In this document: piece by piece, positions 41,592-49,762 of the stretch | How the letters are laid out: each line of letters begins with the position of its first letter | Numbering within the stretch: position 1 is the first letter of the stretch | Assembly (NCBI GenBank): GCA_964554875.1 | Contig: CAZKQJ010000001.1 | Coordinates: 124,001 to 188,000 of the forward strand | Length of the DNA: 64,000 bases | Origin: Marispirochaeta sp964554875 | Lineage (GTDB): Bacteria > Spirochaetota > Spirochaetia > JC444 > Marispirochaetaceae | Direction: 5' to 3' | Program-made: the position numbers and the translations under genes | Notes under the pieces: generated by a model | Seen by the model: the letters and a program-made list of their open reading frames with translations, nothing else | Told to the model about the DNA's origin: nothing | Database searches by the model: none

Positions 41592-42449
41592 CTATGTTTT
41601 GGATATCAATCTCTTGTACCAGACATTCATGGATTCGATGCCTGTGGAGATGCGGGTGTTTTTTACCAGAGTACCGGCATACTTGTAGCCGGAACGCTTG
41701 AAAACGGTATTCATGCCCATGGAATCGAGACGGGCAATGGTATAGGCCGTGGGAAGCCCTCGCTGAATGGCCGCCTGCTCAAGTACCCGCAGCAGCTTGA
41801 CTCCCAGACGCTGACCCCGGTACTTGGGGAGGACTGCAAAGTCCGTCATTTCCGCAGCTCCGGCACTGTGGTTTATCTCGGCGGAAGCCAGGGCAACCAG
41901 TTTTTTCCCGTCCCGGATACCATAGTAGAGGGTCTTGGTGCCCATGTTCTCCCTGAGGAATTCGGGATCGTCGATGGGGAAGGGGTAGTCCGGGAAAATC
42001 TCGCCGTACAGCTTTGCCATTTCCGGAATGTCGGATTCCTTCATCTTGCTGAACTGAAGGTTCTTTCCCAGACGCCCGGGCAGAATCGGACGGTAAAAGC
42101 TCATTACCCGTCGAAACTGTTCAACCTTTTTTTTCGGTGGTGCGTCCCGCTCTTCATCGAAGAATTTTCCCATAAAGAGACCGTCTTCGGTTCCATCGAA
42201 AAATCCCGGTATCCGTGCCTCCTCCCGGTATCCATTGTCCAGAAACGCTGATCCGCAGTGTTCAGGAACAATCGCAAAGGATTTGGCATAGGACTTTTCG
42301 CTGCAGATTTTGTCGATCTTTTCGACGATGCCGGGGTAGTCCTCCTCGGCCAGCTCCATTAAGTAAAGCCGGTTGTTGTAGGGGCCATGCTGGATTCTGC
42401 TGGACCCCAGGGTCTCGATCTGATCATGGTCTATTGTATTCTGTGCCAT
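41592..42449 (-). CDS. ablB: Beta-lysine N6-acetyltransferase
   Basis: 285 residues. The C-terminal half is a GNAT acetyltransferase domain with the acetyl-CoA loop LPKYRGQRLGVKLLRVLEQA (about 210-230). The N-terminal half (IQHGPYNNRLYLMEL, IVEKIDKICSEKSYAKSFAI) matches the AblB pattern. It acetylates beta-lysine to N-epsilon-acetyl-beta-lysine, a compatible solute of salt-stressed archaea and bacteria. The start overlaps the ablA stop (TAATG), and pairing with ablA is diagnostic. Confidence 0.92.
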   Translation of the reverse strand: MAQNTIDHDQIETLGSSRIQHGPYNNRLYLMELAEEDYPGIVEKIDKICSEKSYAKSFAIVPEHCGSAFLDNGYREEARIPGFFDGTEDGLFMGKFFDEERDAPPKKKVEQFRRVMSFYRPILPGRLGKNLQFSKMKESDIPEMAKLYGEIFPDYPFPIDDPEFLRENMGTKTLYYGIRDGKKLVALASAEINHSAGAAEMTDFAVLPKYRGQRLGVKLLRVLEQAAIQRGLPTAYTIARLDSMGMNTVFKRSGYKYAGTLVKNTRISTGIESMNVWYKRLISKT

Positions 42450-43759
42450 TATTCGTCCTCCTCTCTTCGTTCTAATCTGGCATTGTCGGCAGGTATCAGG
42501 GATGATACCTCGTCCCAGTCGGCGAGCAGCTGCTCGATGCCGATAGCCTGGGTTTCTCTGGCGTCATCGAGCTTGAGCTGCAGATGACAGTCGTCGCACT
42601 GCCGGTCGCAGTAGGTGGCGGGATACGCCTCAGGCTCGTGATAAACACTGATTACCCCCTCGTAGTTTCTCAGGACAACCTTGTTCGATGACCAGGAGAT
42701 AAGGTAATTGGGCATGATGGGAATCTTGCCTCCTCCTCCCGGAGCATCGATAACGTAGGTTGGTACGGAAAAACCGCTGGTGTGGCCTATCAGGCTTTCG
42801 AGGATCTCCACGCCCTTTCCGACGGGGGTTCGGAAATGGGAGAGTCCTTCTGACAGGTCGCACTGGTACAGGTAGTAGGGGCGAACCCGGTTAGCCACAA
42901 GCTTGTGGACCAGGCTGCGCATTATCCGGGGGCAGTCGTTGACGTCCCGCAAGAGTACCGACTGATTTCCCAGGGGAATACCGGCATCTGCAAGCTTTTT
43001 CAGTGCCTCCCGGGATGAATCGGTGAGCTCCCGGGGATGGTTGAAGTGGGTGTTCAGCCAGATGGGGTGATATTTCTTCAGCATCTCCACCAGTCTGTCG
43101 GTAATCCTGTAGGGCAGCACAACGGGCATGCGGCTTCCGATACGGATGACCTCCACGTGGGGAATGGAGCTGATCTCTTTCAGTATCCATTCCAGGTAAT
43201 CATCCGAAAGCATCAGGGGGTCCCCGCCGGAGAGCAGAACGTCCCGGATCTGGGGGGTGTTCCGGATATACTCCACTCCCTGCATGATGGTTTCTCTGTC
43301 GGGGATAAAATCGCTGTCGCCTACCTTGCGTTTGCGTGTGCAGTGGCGGCAGTACATGGAACAGATGTTGCTGATGTGAAAGAGCACCCTGTCGGGATAT
43401 CGGTGGGTAATACCCGGCGCCGGGCTGTCGTGGTCTTCGTGAAGCGGGTCCGCGGTCTCGCATTTCTGGATGCTGAGTTCGTTTACCGACGGAAAGGACT
43501 GCTTGAAAATGGGATCGTTCCTGTAATCCCCTGTTTCGATGAGTGAGAGGTAATAGGGGGTAATGGACAGGGGAAATCGGGCAAGGGTCTCTTCGATTTC
43601 CAGGCGCTCCACCTCGTTGAATTGTATCCCTGTAAGGCGTTCAAAGGTATGGATATCCTGGATGGAGTGTTTCAGCTGCCACTTCCAGTCCCGCCAGAGA
43701 GTCCGGTTTGCGTTGTTCTCTATCTTCTCGGCAATATTTTTCTGTTGTACAGTAAGCAT
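42449..43759 (-). CDS. ablA: Lysine 2,3-aminomutase, radical SAM
   Basis: 436 residues, the KamA/AblA size. The radical-SAM cluster motif is CSMYCRHCTRKR (about 134-145), followed by VLLSGGDPLML and the PLP-binding region ISWSSNKVVLRNYEGVISVY. A C-terminal CDRQCDDCHLQ cluster binds zinc in the family. It converts L-lysine to beta-lysine. With ablB next to it the main product is the osmolyte N-acetyl-beta-lysine. AAAGGAG precedes the ATG, and a strong promoter lies about 125 bases upstream. Confidence 0.95.
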   Translation of the reverse strand: MLTVQQKNIAEKIENNANRTLWRDWKWQLKHSIQDIHTFERLTGIQFNEVERLEIEETLARFPLSITPYYLSLIETGDYRNDPIFKQSFPSVNELSIQKCETADPLHEDHDSPAPGITHRYPDRVLFHISNICSMYCRHCTRKRKVGDSDFIPDRETIMQGVEYIRNTPQIRDVLLSGGDPLMLSDDYLEWILKEISSIPHVEVIRIGSRMPVVLPYRITDRLVEMLKKYHPIWLNTHFNHPRELTDSSREALKKLADAGIPLGNQSVLLRDVNDCPRIMRSLVHKLVANRVRPYYLYQCDLSEGLSHFRTPVGKGVEILESLIGHTSGFSVPTYVIDAPGGGGKIPIMPNYLISWSSNKVVLRNYEGVISVYHEPEAYPATYCDRQCDDCHLQLKLDDARETQAIGIEQLLADWDEVSSLIPADNARLERREEDE

Positions 43760-43878
43760 ATATTTACAGCTCCTTTGGGTTTATTCTTTTTAGAGGGATT
43801 CAGGTTATAAATGCGGCAGGGAAATTATTTTGTCGTAATTAAATGGTAATTTAGAAGTGTTTCCAAGCATCTGGATAC

Positions 43879-43907
43879 AGGATATATGTATTTCCTGGCC
43901 TTGTCAA
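43879..43907 (-). promoter_or_regulatory. Promoter of ablAB
   Basis: On the minus strand a consensus TTGACA (43902-43907), a 17-base spacer and TATCCT (43879-43884). The leader is about 110 bases, AT-rich, without an obvious riboswitch. Salt-dependent control is likely from the pathway but not visible here. Confidence 0.65.
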
Positions 43908-43939
43908 CATGCTTAGTATACAAAATAAAGGATGGGTAA

Positions 43940-43975
43940 AATTCCCCCGGCTGTCCCTGGGACAACCGGGGAATC
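43940..43975 (-). terminator. Probable terminator of the MCP transcription unit
   Basis: A long hairpin (ATTCCCCGGTTGTCCC pairing with GGGACAGCCGGGGGAAT, one or two irregularities) just beyond the MCP stop, followed on the minus strand by ATTTTA and then TTTATTTT. Confidence 0.6.
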
Positions 43976-43984
43976 TGCTTTGGT

Positions 43985-46066
43985 CTATTCAGTCTTAAAC
44001 TTTCCAACTTCCCTGGAAAGGGTCTCTATACTGTGGTTGTTCTGCTGGGTCAGCTCGGAAATATGCACCACCGACTGGTTTATCTGTACCGCTCCGCCGG
44101 CCATTTCATTGATGCTCTGGCTTATCTCTTCGCTGATCTGGGACAGGCGGGTCATCTCGTCGATGACCTCGGAACTTCCTGCGCTCATTTCGCCGGAAGA
44201 ATCCGCCACTTTGCGGGAAATTTCCTGGATCTCCGCCAGGGCGTCCAGAACCTGCCTGCTTCCCACTACCTGTTCATCCATGGCGCTCTTGATAAGAGCC
44301 TCCTGCTCGGAAACCTGCTGACTCAGCTCATATTGCCGGTCGAAACGCTGCCGTGCCTGGGCCAGGGATGTTCCTATGCGGTCGATTGATTCCTTCAGGG
44401 TTGTAAGGGCGCTGCCGATGGCTGTACCCTGACTGCCCGCTTCCTCCGCCAGCTTGCGTATTTCATCGGCAACAACGGCAAAACCTTTGCCGAATTCTCC
44501 GGCGTGGGCTGCCTCTATGGCGGCATTCATGGCCAGAAGGTTGGTCTGGGAGGAGATTTTCTGGATCATTTCAGTCGCTTCTTCAAGTCCCTCCGAATGG
44601 GTCATAACGGTCCGGGAAATCTGGGACAGCTCCTCCATGCCCCGGCGGCCGGCTTCAGAGGCCTCCTGCAGCTCCTTCATGGATGCTGTGTTCCGCTCGA
44701 GACTCTCGGTTACCGACTTTATGTTTGCCACCATCTCCTCTATGGAAGCGGATGACTCGGTTACCCCCGAGGCCTGTTCCGACAGACTTTCGTCCAGGGC
44801 TTTGATTCCCAGCGCAATGGTGGAAACCGTGGCACGGGACTCTTCGACGCTGGCGGACTGGCTGACGACGCGTTCCTTGATGCTCTCGATATTGGCGGTG
44901 ATCTGGTTTATGGCCGAGGCGGTTTCCGTCATGTTGGAAGCCAGGTCTACTCCGGATTCCTGCAGGGAAGAGGTCTCCTTCTGGATCGCTTTAACCAGAT
45001 CCGTCAATTTCTCGAAGGTTATGTTCATGTACCGGGAAAGCTGATCTATCTCGTCGTTTCCCTTTGCGGCAAGTCTGCGGGTAAGGTCGCCTTCTCCTTC
45101 TGAGATGTCCCGCAGGCTGGCCACTGTTACCCCGACCCGTCTGGTTATGGAGCGTATGGAGACAAACAGGAGAGTCGCCATGACGGCCAGAACGACAATC
45201 GTGGTCAGTATGTTTATAGTCCGCATGCTGATGAGGTCCTCGAATAATTCGGCATATTCAACCCGGGTGGCAAAGATCCAGCCGGTTACGGGGACTTCCT
45301 GAAAGGCTGCAATAATCCACTCCCCCTCCCAGGGATATTCCACAAGACCACTCTGTTCCGCCAGCATGTATGCCCCGAAATCCTCCCCGGCTATGTTGAG
45401 CTGCATGATGTTTTCCTTGACAGGGTGAGCTATTACTGTTCCTTCCGAGTCGATCATGTAGCCATAGCCGGTTTCTCCAAGCTTTACGGTATCGACGAAA
45501 TTGTCCGTAAACCGGGCCAGTTCCACCGAAGCATGGGCAACTCCGACAACCTTGCCTTCGTCAAACACCGGAGCAGCCACGACAAAGATCGGCTCCCCGT
45601 TTATCTGGCTTATAATGATATTGGAGATCGCCGGCTGCCCCTGCATGGCCTGCTTGAAATGGGCCCGGGAACTCAGGTCCAGTACTCCAACCTGGGAGGG
45701 ATTATTGTTGGCCCGGGCTATACCGTTTCTGTCCAGAAGTCCGACGGTAGAGAAAATAGTATAGGTATCCCTGACCTCTTTAAGGTATGTGTTGGCAGCC
45801 CCGGTCAGTCCTGAATCACTCCCCGATCTGAGGACCTCGGACATTATGGGAGCAGCCGCCACGGACTGGATGTTTTTTACCCGGTCCGAAACCCATTCAT
45901 TGGTCTGACCCGCCATTACCTGGGTCAGCTGCATTGCTTCATTGTGATGTACGTCCTCGAGGATCTGGGCGGAGCGCATGTAGGAGAGCAGCGACAGTGC
46001 CGCAAGGCCGATGGCCATGACCAGCATTGCCGGAAGCATGACTTTTTCACGAAGTTTCAGATTCAT
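43985..46066 (-). CDS. Methyl-accepting chemotaxis protein with Cache sensor domain
   Basis: 693 residues from ATG 46066, chosen because AAGGAG lies 8 bases upstream; an in-frame GTG is 9 bases earlier. Two membrane segments (about 12-32 and 275-300) bracket a periplasmic Cache-type domain (YTIFSTVGLLDRNGIARANN, GYGYMIDSEGTVIAHP). A HAMP domain and the cytoplasmic signalling domain follow, with the conserved hairpin tip IAEAAHAGEFGKGFAVVADE-type sequence. It senses a small ligand and signals to CheA. It is coupled to the DUF2147 gene upstream, 5 bases apart. Confidence 0.95.
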   Translation of the reverse strand: MNLKLREKVMLPAMLVMAIGLAALSLLSYMRSAQILEDVHHNEAMQLTQVMAGQTNEWVSDRVKNIQSVAAAPIMSEVLRSGSDSGLTGAANTYLKEVRDTYTIFSTVGLLDRNGIARANNNPSQVGVLDLSSRAHFKQAMQGQPAISNIIISQINGEPIFVVAAPVFDEGKVVGVAHASVELARFTDNFVDTVKLGETGYGYMIDSEGTVIAHPVKENIMQLNIAGEDFGAYMLAEQSGLVEYPWEGEWIIAAFQEVPVTGWIFATRVEYAELFEDLISMRTINILTTIVVLAVMATLLFVSIRSITRRVGVTVASLRDISEGEGDLTRRLAAKGNDEIDQLSRYMNITFEKLTDLVKAIQKETSSLQESGVDLASNMTETASAINQITANIESIKERVVSQSASVEESRATVSTIALGIKALDESLSEQASGVTESSASIEEMVANIKSVTESLERNTASMKELQEASEAGRRGMEELSQISRTVMTHSEGLEEATEMIQKISSQTNLLAMNAAIEAAHAGEFGKGFAVVADEIRKLAEEAGSQGTAIGSALTTLKESIDRIGTSLAQARQRFDRQYELSQQVSEQEALIKSAMDEQVVGSRQVLDALAEIQEISRKVADSSGEMSAGSSEVIDEMTRLSQISEEISQSINEMAGGAVQINQSVVHISELTQQNNHSIETLSREVGKFKTE

Positions 46067-46071
46067 TTCTG

Positions 46072-46608
46072 TCACTCCTTCTCCGGAATACCGGGACTGA
46101 ACTGTCGGTAATCCGGGACTTTGAAGCCGGCGGGGAAATCCCCGGGGGAGAAGGGTTTCCAGGTCTGGTTTCTGCCGAAAAAGGCGATCTTTCCCCGTAC
46201 TATCAGGTCGCCTTTCTCTTTCCAGATGGCCGCCCCGTAGACCTTCGGTTCCTTGCCTTCGTCATCTCCCGGATCCATTATTTTGCCTCCGGTCCACTGG
46301 TCTTTTCTACTGTTGTATTCCAGCTCCCAGAAGATATCCAGTCCGGCAAAGGGCGGGTTTCCTTTAAGGTAAGGGCTTCGTTTTTTCTGCAGATGGATAT
46401 GGTCCTCCACTGTGCGGCCGTCATCGGCGTAGATGAGCACGACCCGACCGTAGAGCATGTCGTTGTGTGTATAGACCGCCACCACCGATTTCGGCAGCCC
46501 TGTTTCATCGTCAATGGTTTTCCAGAAGCCCGTAACGTCTTTTTCTGCAAAAAGCGCGGTTGATGCCAGCAGCATGAGAATCGCCAGTATGGGGATATGT
46601 TTTTTCAT
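46072..46608 (-). CDS. DUF2147 secreted protein
   Basis: 178 residues from ATG 46608 (AAGGAG upstream). A signal peptide (KHIPILAILMLLASTALFAE) precedes a DUF2147 domain with DVTGFWKTIDDETGLPKSVV, GRVVLIYADDG, PFAGLDIFWELEY and GGKIMDPGDDEGK. The family is periplasmic, lipocalin-like and of unknown function. The open frame continues far upstream on this strand but antisense to proS, so that extension is not real. The MCP follows 5 bases after its stop. Confidence 0.9.
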   Translation of the reverse strand: MKKHIPILAILMLLASTALFAEKDVTGFWKTIDDETGLPKSVVAVYTHNDMLYGRVVLIYADDGRTVEDHIHLQKKRSPYLKGNPPFAGLDIFWELEYNSRKDQWTGGKIMDPGDDEGKEPKVYGAAIWKEKGDLIVRGKIAFFGRNQTWKPFSPGDFPAGFKVPDYRQFSPGIPEKE

Positions 46609-46701
46609 TCCGACTCCTTCATTTACATAGGAATATTTTTCATGGAACGTACTACCAATTATTATAATTATTGTCCACTTTCGCAAATTTTTTCCTCCAG
46701 C

Positions 46702-46730
46702 TTGACCTGATCTTTGAGCCCTGATAGTTT
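46702..46730 (+). promoter_or_regulatory. Promoter of proS, placed for a leaderless mRNA
   Basis: TTGACC (46702-46707), a 17-base spacer and TAGTTT (46725-46730), with ATG 46738 7 bases after the -10 box and no ribosome site. Confidence 0.5.
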
Positions 46731-46737
46731 TACGACC

Positions 46738-48450
46738 ATGAGAATGACAAAGCTGTTTTCGCGGACCCTCCGGGAGACCCCGGGCAAGACTGAATCCAGG
46801 GGGCATGAGTATCTGCTCCGGGCGGGCTTTATCCGTCAGAGCGCTGCGGGTATCTATACCGCCCTTCCTCTGGCGTTTCGCAGTCTGCGTAAAATAGAGC
46901 AGATAATCCGGGACGAGATGGACGCCATCGGCGGACTCGAAATGCTGATGCCCGTAGTAAATCCCGCGGAAATCTGGAAGGAGACCGGCCGCTGGTTTAC
47001 CATTGACGCGGAACTCTCCCGCTTCAAGGATCGCAACGAACGGGACATGGTTCTGGCCATGACCCACGAAGAGGCGGTCACCGACATAATGCGGGACGAA
47101 ATCCAGACCTATCGTCAGCTTCCCTGCATGGTCTACCATATCCAGACCAAATGGCGGGACGATCCCCGGCCCCGGGCTGGACTTATCCGGGTACGGGAGT
47201 TTACCATGAAGGACAGCTACAGCTTTGACCGGGACTACGCCGGCCTGGAGAAGCAGTACGATGCCCATTATCACGCCTACTTCCGTATCTTCAAGCGCTG
47301 CGGCCTTCCGGTTATCGCGGTTGCCTCCGATACCGGCATGATGGGCGGGAAGGTCAGCCACGAGTACATGTACCTGAATCCCATCGGCGAGGACACCCTC
47401 ATTCTCTGCAGCGACTGTGATTACAGCGCCAACCGGCAGGTTGCGGAGGTTCACAAGCAGCTCTACCCGGAAGACCAGGCTCCTGTGGAAGAGGTGGAAA
47501 CCCCGAACTGCGCCACCATCGAAGAGCTGGCAGACTTTCTGGACATTCCGACCCGCAAAACTGCCAAGGCGGTAATGGTAATGGGACGCTTCGTCGACGA
47601 AAAGAACGAAGAAGAGACCCGGGAAAAACTCATCCTTGCCATAATACGGGGAGACATGGAGATAGAGGAGGCGAAGCTGCAGAAAGCCAGCGGAGCCCTG
47701 AGCCTCAGGCCTGCCCACGAGGAGGAGATCCGCGCCTGCGGACTTGTTCCCGGCTACGCTTCTCCGGTGGGAATCAAGGACTGCATGATTATCGTCGACG
47801 ATTCCGCCGCCGGTTCCAACAACCTGGTGGGCGGCGCTAACAAAGAGGGCTACCACCTTCTGAATACCAACTTCGGCCGGGACTACAGCGGAACCATCGC
47901 CGATATAGCCTCCGCCCGGGACGGAATGGCCTGTCCCGGATGCGGCAAAAAGCTCGAAGCCAAACGGGGGGTCGAGGTTGGAAACATCTTTCAGCTGGGA
48001 ACCCGCTATTCGGAAAGCATGGGCTGCACCTACCAGGATGAAAACGGCAGGGCCCAGCCTGTGGTCATGGGCTCCTACGGTATCGGGGTGGGCCGGCTTC
48101 TGGCATGCCTGGCGGAGGAGTACAACGACGACAAGGGGCTCAAGCTCCCTGCCTCCGTGGCTCCCTTCCACGTGCATATTGTCAACCTGCTGAAGACCAG
48201 CGAGGAGGCGGAGAAGATCTACGCCGATCTGATTGAAAGCGGGCTGGAGATCATCCTTGACGACCGCAAGGAGACCGCGGGAGTAAAATTCAACGACGCA
48301 GATCTCCTGGGAATGCCCCTGCGCATAACCCTGGGCAACAAGGCCTTCAAGGACGGGGAGGTGGAGTTCACCCGCCGAGCTGACGGGGACAACTACCGGG
48401 TTCCCCTGGCGGAGGTGGTAACCGCCGCCAAAGAAGCTGTTTACGGTTAG
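46738..48450 (+). CDS. proS: Prolyl-tRNA synthetase, bacterial type
   Basis: About 570 residues from ATG 46738 (ATG 46744 also fits). Class II motifs: YLLRAGFIRQSAAGIYTALP, MTHEEAVTDIMRDEI, the motif 2 loop WRDDPRPRAGLIRVREFTMK and motif 3 VMGSYGIGVGRLLACLAEEY. The editing insertion (about 225-395) is present (FLDIPTRKTAKAVMV, DSAAGSNNLVGGANK), as is a C-terminal anticodon-binding domain. It charges tRNA(Pro) in the cytosol. It ends exactly where the convergent response regulator ends. Confidence 0.97.
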   Translation: MRMTKLFSRTLRETPGKTESRGHEYLLRAGFIRQSAAGIYTALPLAFRSLRKIEQIIRDEMDAIGGLEMLMPVVNPAEIWKETGRWFTIDAELSRFKDRNERDMVLAMTHEEAVTDIMRDEIQTYRQLPCMVYHIQTKWRDDPRPRAGLIRVREFTMKDSYSFDRDYAGLEKQYDAHYHAYFRIFKRCGLPVIAVASDTGMMGGKVSHEYMYLNPIGEDTLILCSDCDYSANRQVAEVHKQLYPEDQAPVEEVETPNCATIEELADFLDIPTRKTAKAVMVMGRFVDEKNEEETREKLILAIIRGDMEIEEAKLQKASGALSLRPAHEEEIRACGLVPGYASPVGIKDCMIIVDDSAAGSNNLVGGANKEGYHLLNTNFGRDYSGTIADIASARDGMACPGCGKKLEAKRGVEVGNIFQLGTRYSESMGCTYQDENGRAQPVVMGSYGIGVGRLLACLAEEYNDDKGLKLPASVAPFHVHIVNLLKTSEEAEKIYADLIESGLEIILDDRKETAGVKFNDADLLGMPLRITLGNKAFKDGEVEFTRRADGDNYRVPLAEVVTAAKEAVYG

Positions 48451-49683
48451 TCAGCCCTGTTCGGTTTCCGGCACAGCCCGGAGGTAGACTGTCTCTTCGG
48501 GGTTCAGGAAGCGGTAGTTCGGCAGGTGCTCCACCATGCTCTGGGTCAGGGCTGTGTTTTTCGGGAGCACCAGAACGCCGTTTTTCAGAACCAGATCGTT
48601 CTTCAGGACCATTCCGGCGGCGAGGTTCTTGATCTGGATGGGAATCCCGGAATCCTTGCTGTCCTTCACGGCAGCTTCCTGATCCCGGAGGATCCGGATG
48701 ACCTGCGGGTCGTAGATGGTCTGTACGCCCCTGGTCATCTTTTCCAGCGCAGCAGAACGCTCCATTCTTTCTTCGTAAATCAGCCGTACATAATCCGCTG
48801 CGGTCCGGATAATCCGGGAGCCCAGGGGAATCTCATCTCCACTTAAGCCTCCCGGTTTTCCGTTGCCGTCGAAACGTTCATGGTGGTGCTTGATCAGAAT
48901 GGCTATGGGACCAAGGGCGGAGAGCGTGTTCAGGAGACGAGCGCCTTCTTCGGCATGGTCGGCACTCAGGTAGTCGCCGCTGTTCGATTCAAAAAGGCCG
49001 ATTTCCTGCAGCAGGGCGGCGGTCCGTATATTGTAGAGCTCTTCCTGACCAAGTTCCATGGCCACGGCGATTCGTTCCGCCAGCCGGGCGGCCCGGGAGG
49101 AGAACTCGTGCATCTCGGGACGTACGAGACCGATTATATGTGACAGCAGGGTTACAATACCCCCCAGGGTTTCTTCTGCTTTCGCCTGCTCCGATTTGAC
49201 GGTGGTCAAGGCCTTCTGCAGATACATGGTGCGCCGGGCGACCTCGTTTTTCAGGGATTCGTTCTGGGCCTTAAGCTGGGCTTCCAGCTCCCGGTTGTAG
49301 CGCCTGAGCCTTCCGTATTCCGCAGCACTGCGCACCGTGCTTATCAGGTCCCCGTCGTTCCAGGGTTTTACCAGGTAACGGTAGACCTCTCCCTTGTTGA
49401 CCGCCTTCAGAATATTCTCGGTATTTGCGTAGCCGGTCAGGATGCAGCGGACAACATCGGGAAAACGCTCTTTTGCATAATGAACAAACTGACTGCCCGC
49501 TATCTTGGGCATCTTTTCATCCGAGACCAGAACATCAATCTGGCGTGTCGCCAGAATACCGGCTCCCTCTTCGGCGCTCAGGGCCGTCAGAATTTCAAAC
49601 TCGGGGTATTCGAAGAATACCCGCTTCAGGGACTGGAGAATGTTGTACTCGTCGTCCACAAACAGGATTGTATAGGAACTCAT
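48451..49683 (-). CDS. Response regulator with degenerate HD-GYP domain
   Basis: 410 residues. A receiver domain (1-120; YTILFVDDEYN, Asp in DVLVSDEKMPK, TGYANTENILKA, YLVKPW) is followed by a coiled-coil linker (about 125-165) and an HD-GYP fold. The canonical HD pair is lost (LLQEIGLFES in place of HDIGK), while HHHERFDGNGKPGG keeps the second metal motif with Tyr changed to Lys. It is probably not a working c-di-GMP phosphodiesterase and may bind a partner instead. The histidine kinase divergently encoded 79 bases away is its likely partner. Confidence 0.88.
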   Translation of the reverse strand: MSSYTILFVDDEYNILQSLKRVFFEYPEFEILTALSAEEGAGILATRQIDVLVSDEKMPKIAGSQFVHYAKERFPDVVRCILTGYANTENILKAVNKGEVYRYLVKPWNDGDLISTVRSAAEYGRLRRYNRELEAQLKAQNESLKNEVARRTMYLQKALTTVKSEQAKAEETLGGIVTLLSHIIGLVRPEMHEFSSRAARLAERIAVAMELGQEELYNIRTAALLQEIGLFESNSGDYLSADHAEEGARLLNTLSALGPIAILIKHHHERFDGNGKPGGLSGDEIPLGSRIIRTAADYVRLIYEERMERSAALEKMTRGVQTIYDPQVIRILRDQEAAVKDSKDSGIPIQIKNLAAGMVLKNDLVLKNGVLVLPKNTALTQSMVEHLPNYRFLNPEETVYLRAVPETEQG

Positions 49684-49690
49684 ATAAGAA

Positions 49691-49720
49691 ATATTACAAT
49701 TTGTGTTAAGAAAAGATCAA
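49691..49720 (-). promoter_or_regulatory. Promoter of the HD-GYP response regulator, leaderless spacing
   Basis: On the minus strand TTGATC (49715-49720), an 18-base spacer and TAATAT (49691-49696), then 7 bases to the ATG at 49683. There is no ribosome site. Confidence 0.5.
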
Positions 49721-49726
49721 GTACTA

Positions 49727-49756
49727 TTTACAATAAATCTATTTTCTCCATATATT
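49727..49756 (+). promoter_or_regulatory. Promoter of the PAS histidine kinase, leaderless spacing
   Basis: TTTACA (49727-49732), an 18-base spacer and TATATT (49751-49756), then 6 bases to ATG 49763. It is back-to-back with the promoter of the response regulator. Confidence 0.5.
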
Positions 49757-49762
49757 GTATGT

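Noticed and set aside
46609..48177. Long upstream extension of the DUF2147 frame on the minus strand
   Set aside because: It lies antisense to the well-supported proS; the DUF2147 protein has a signal peptide and an AAGGAG site at ATG 46608.
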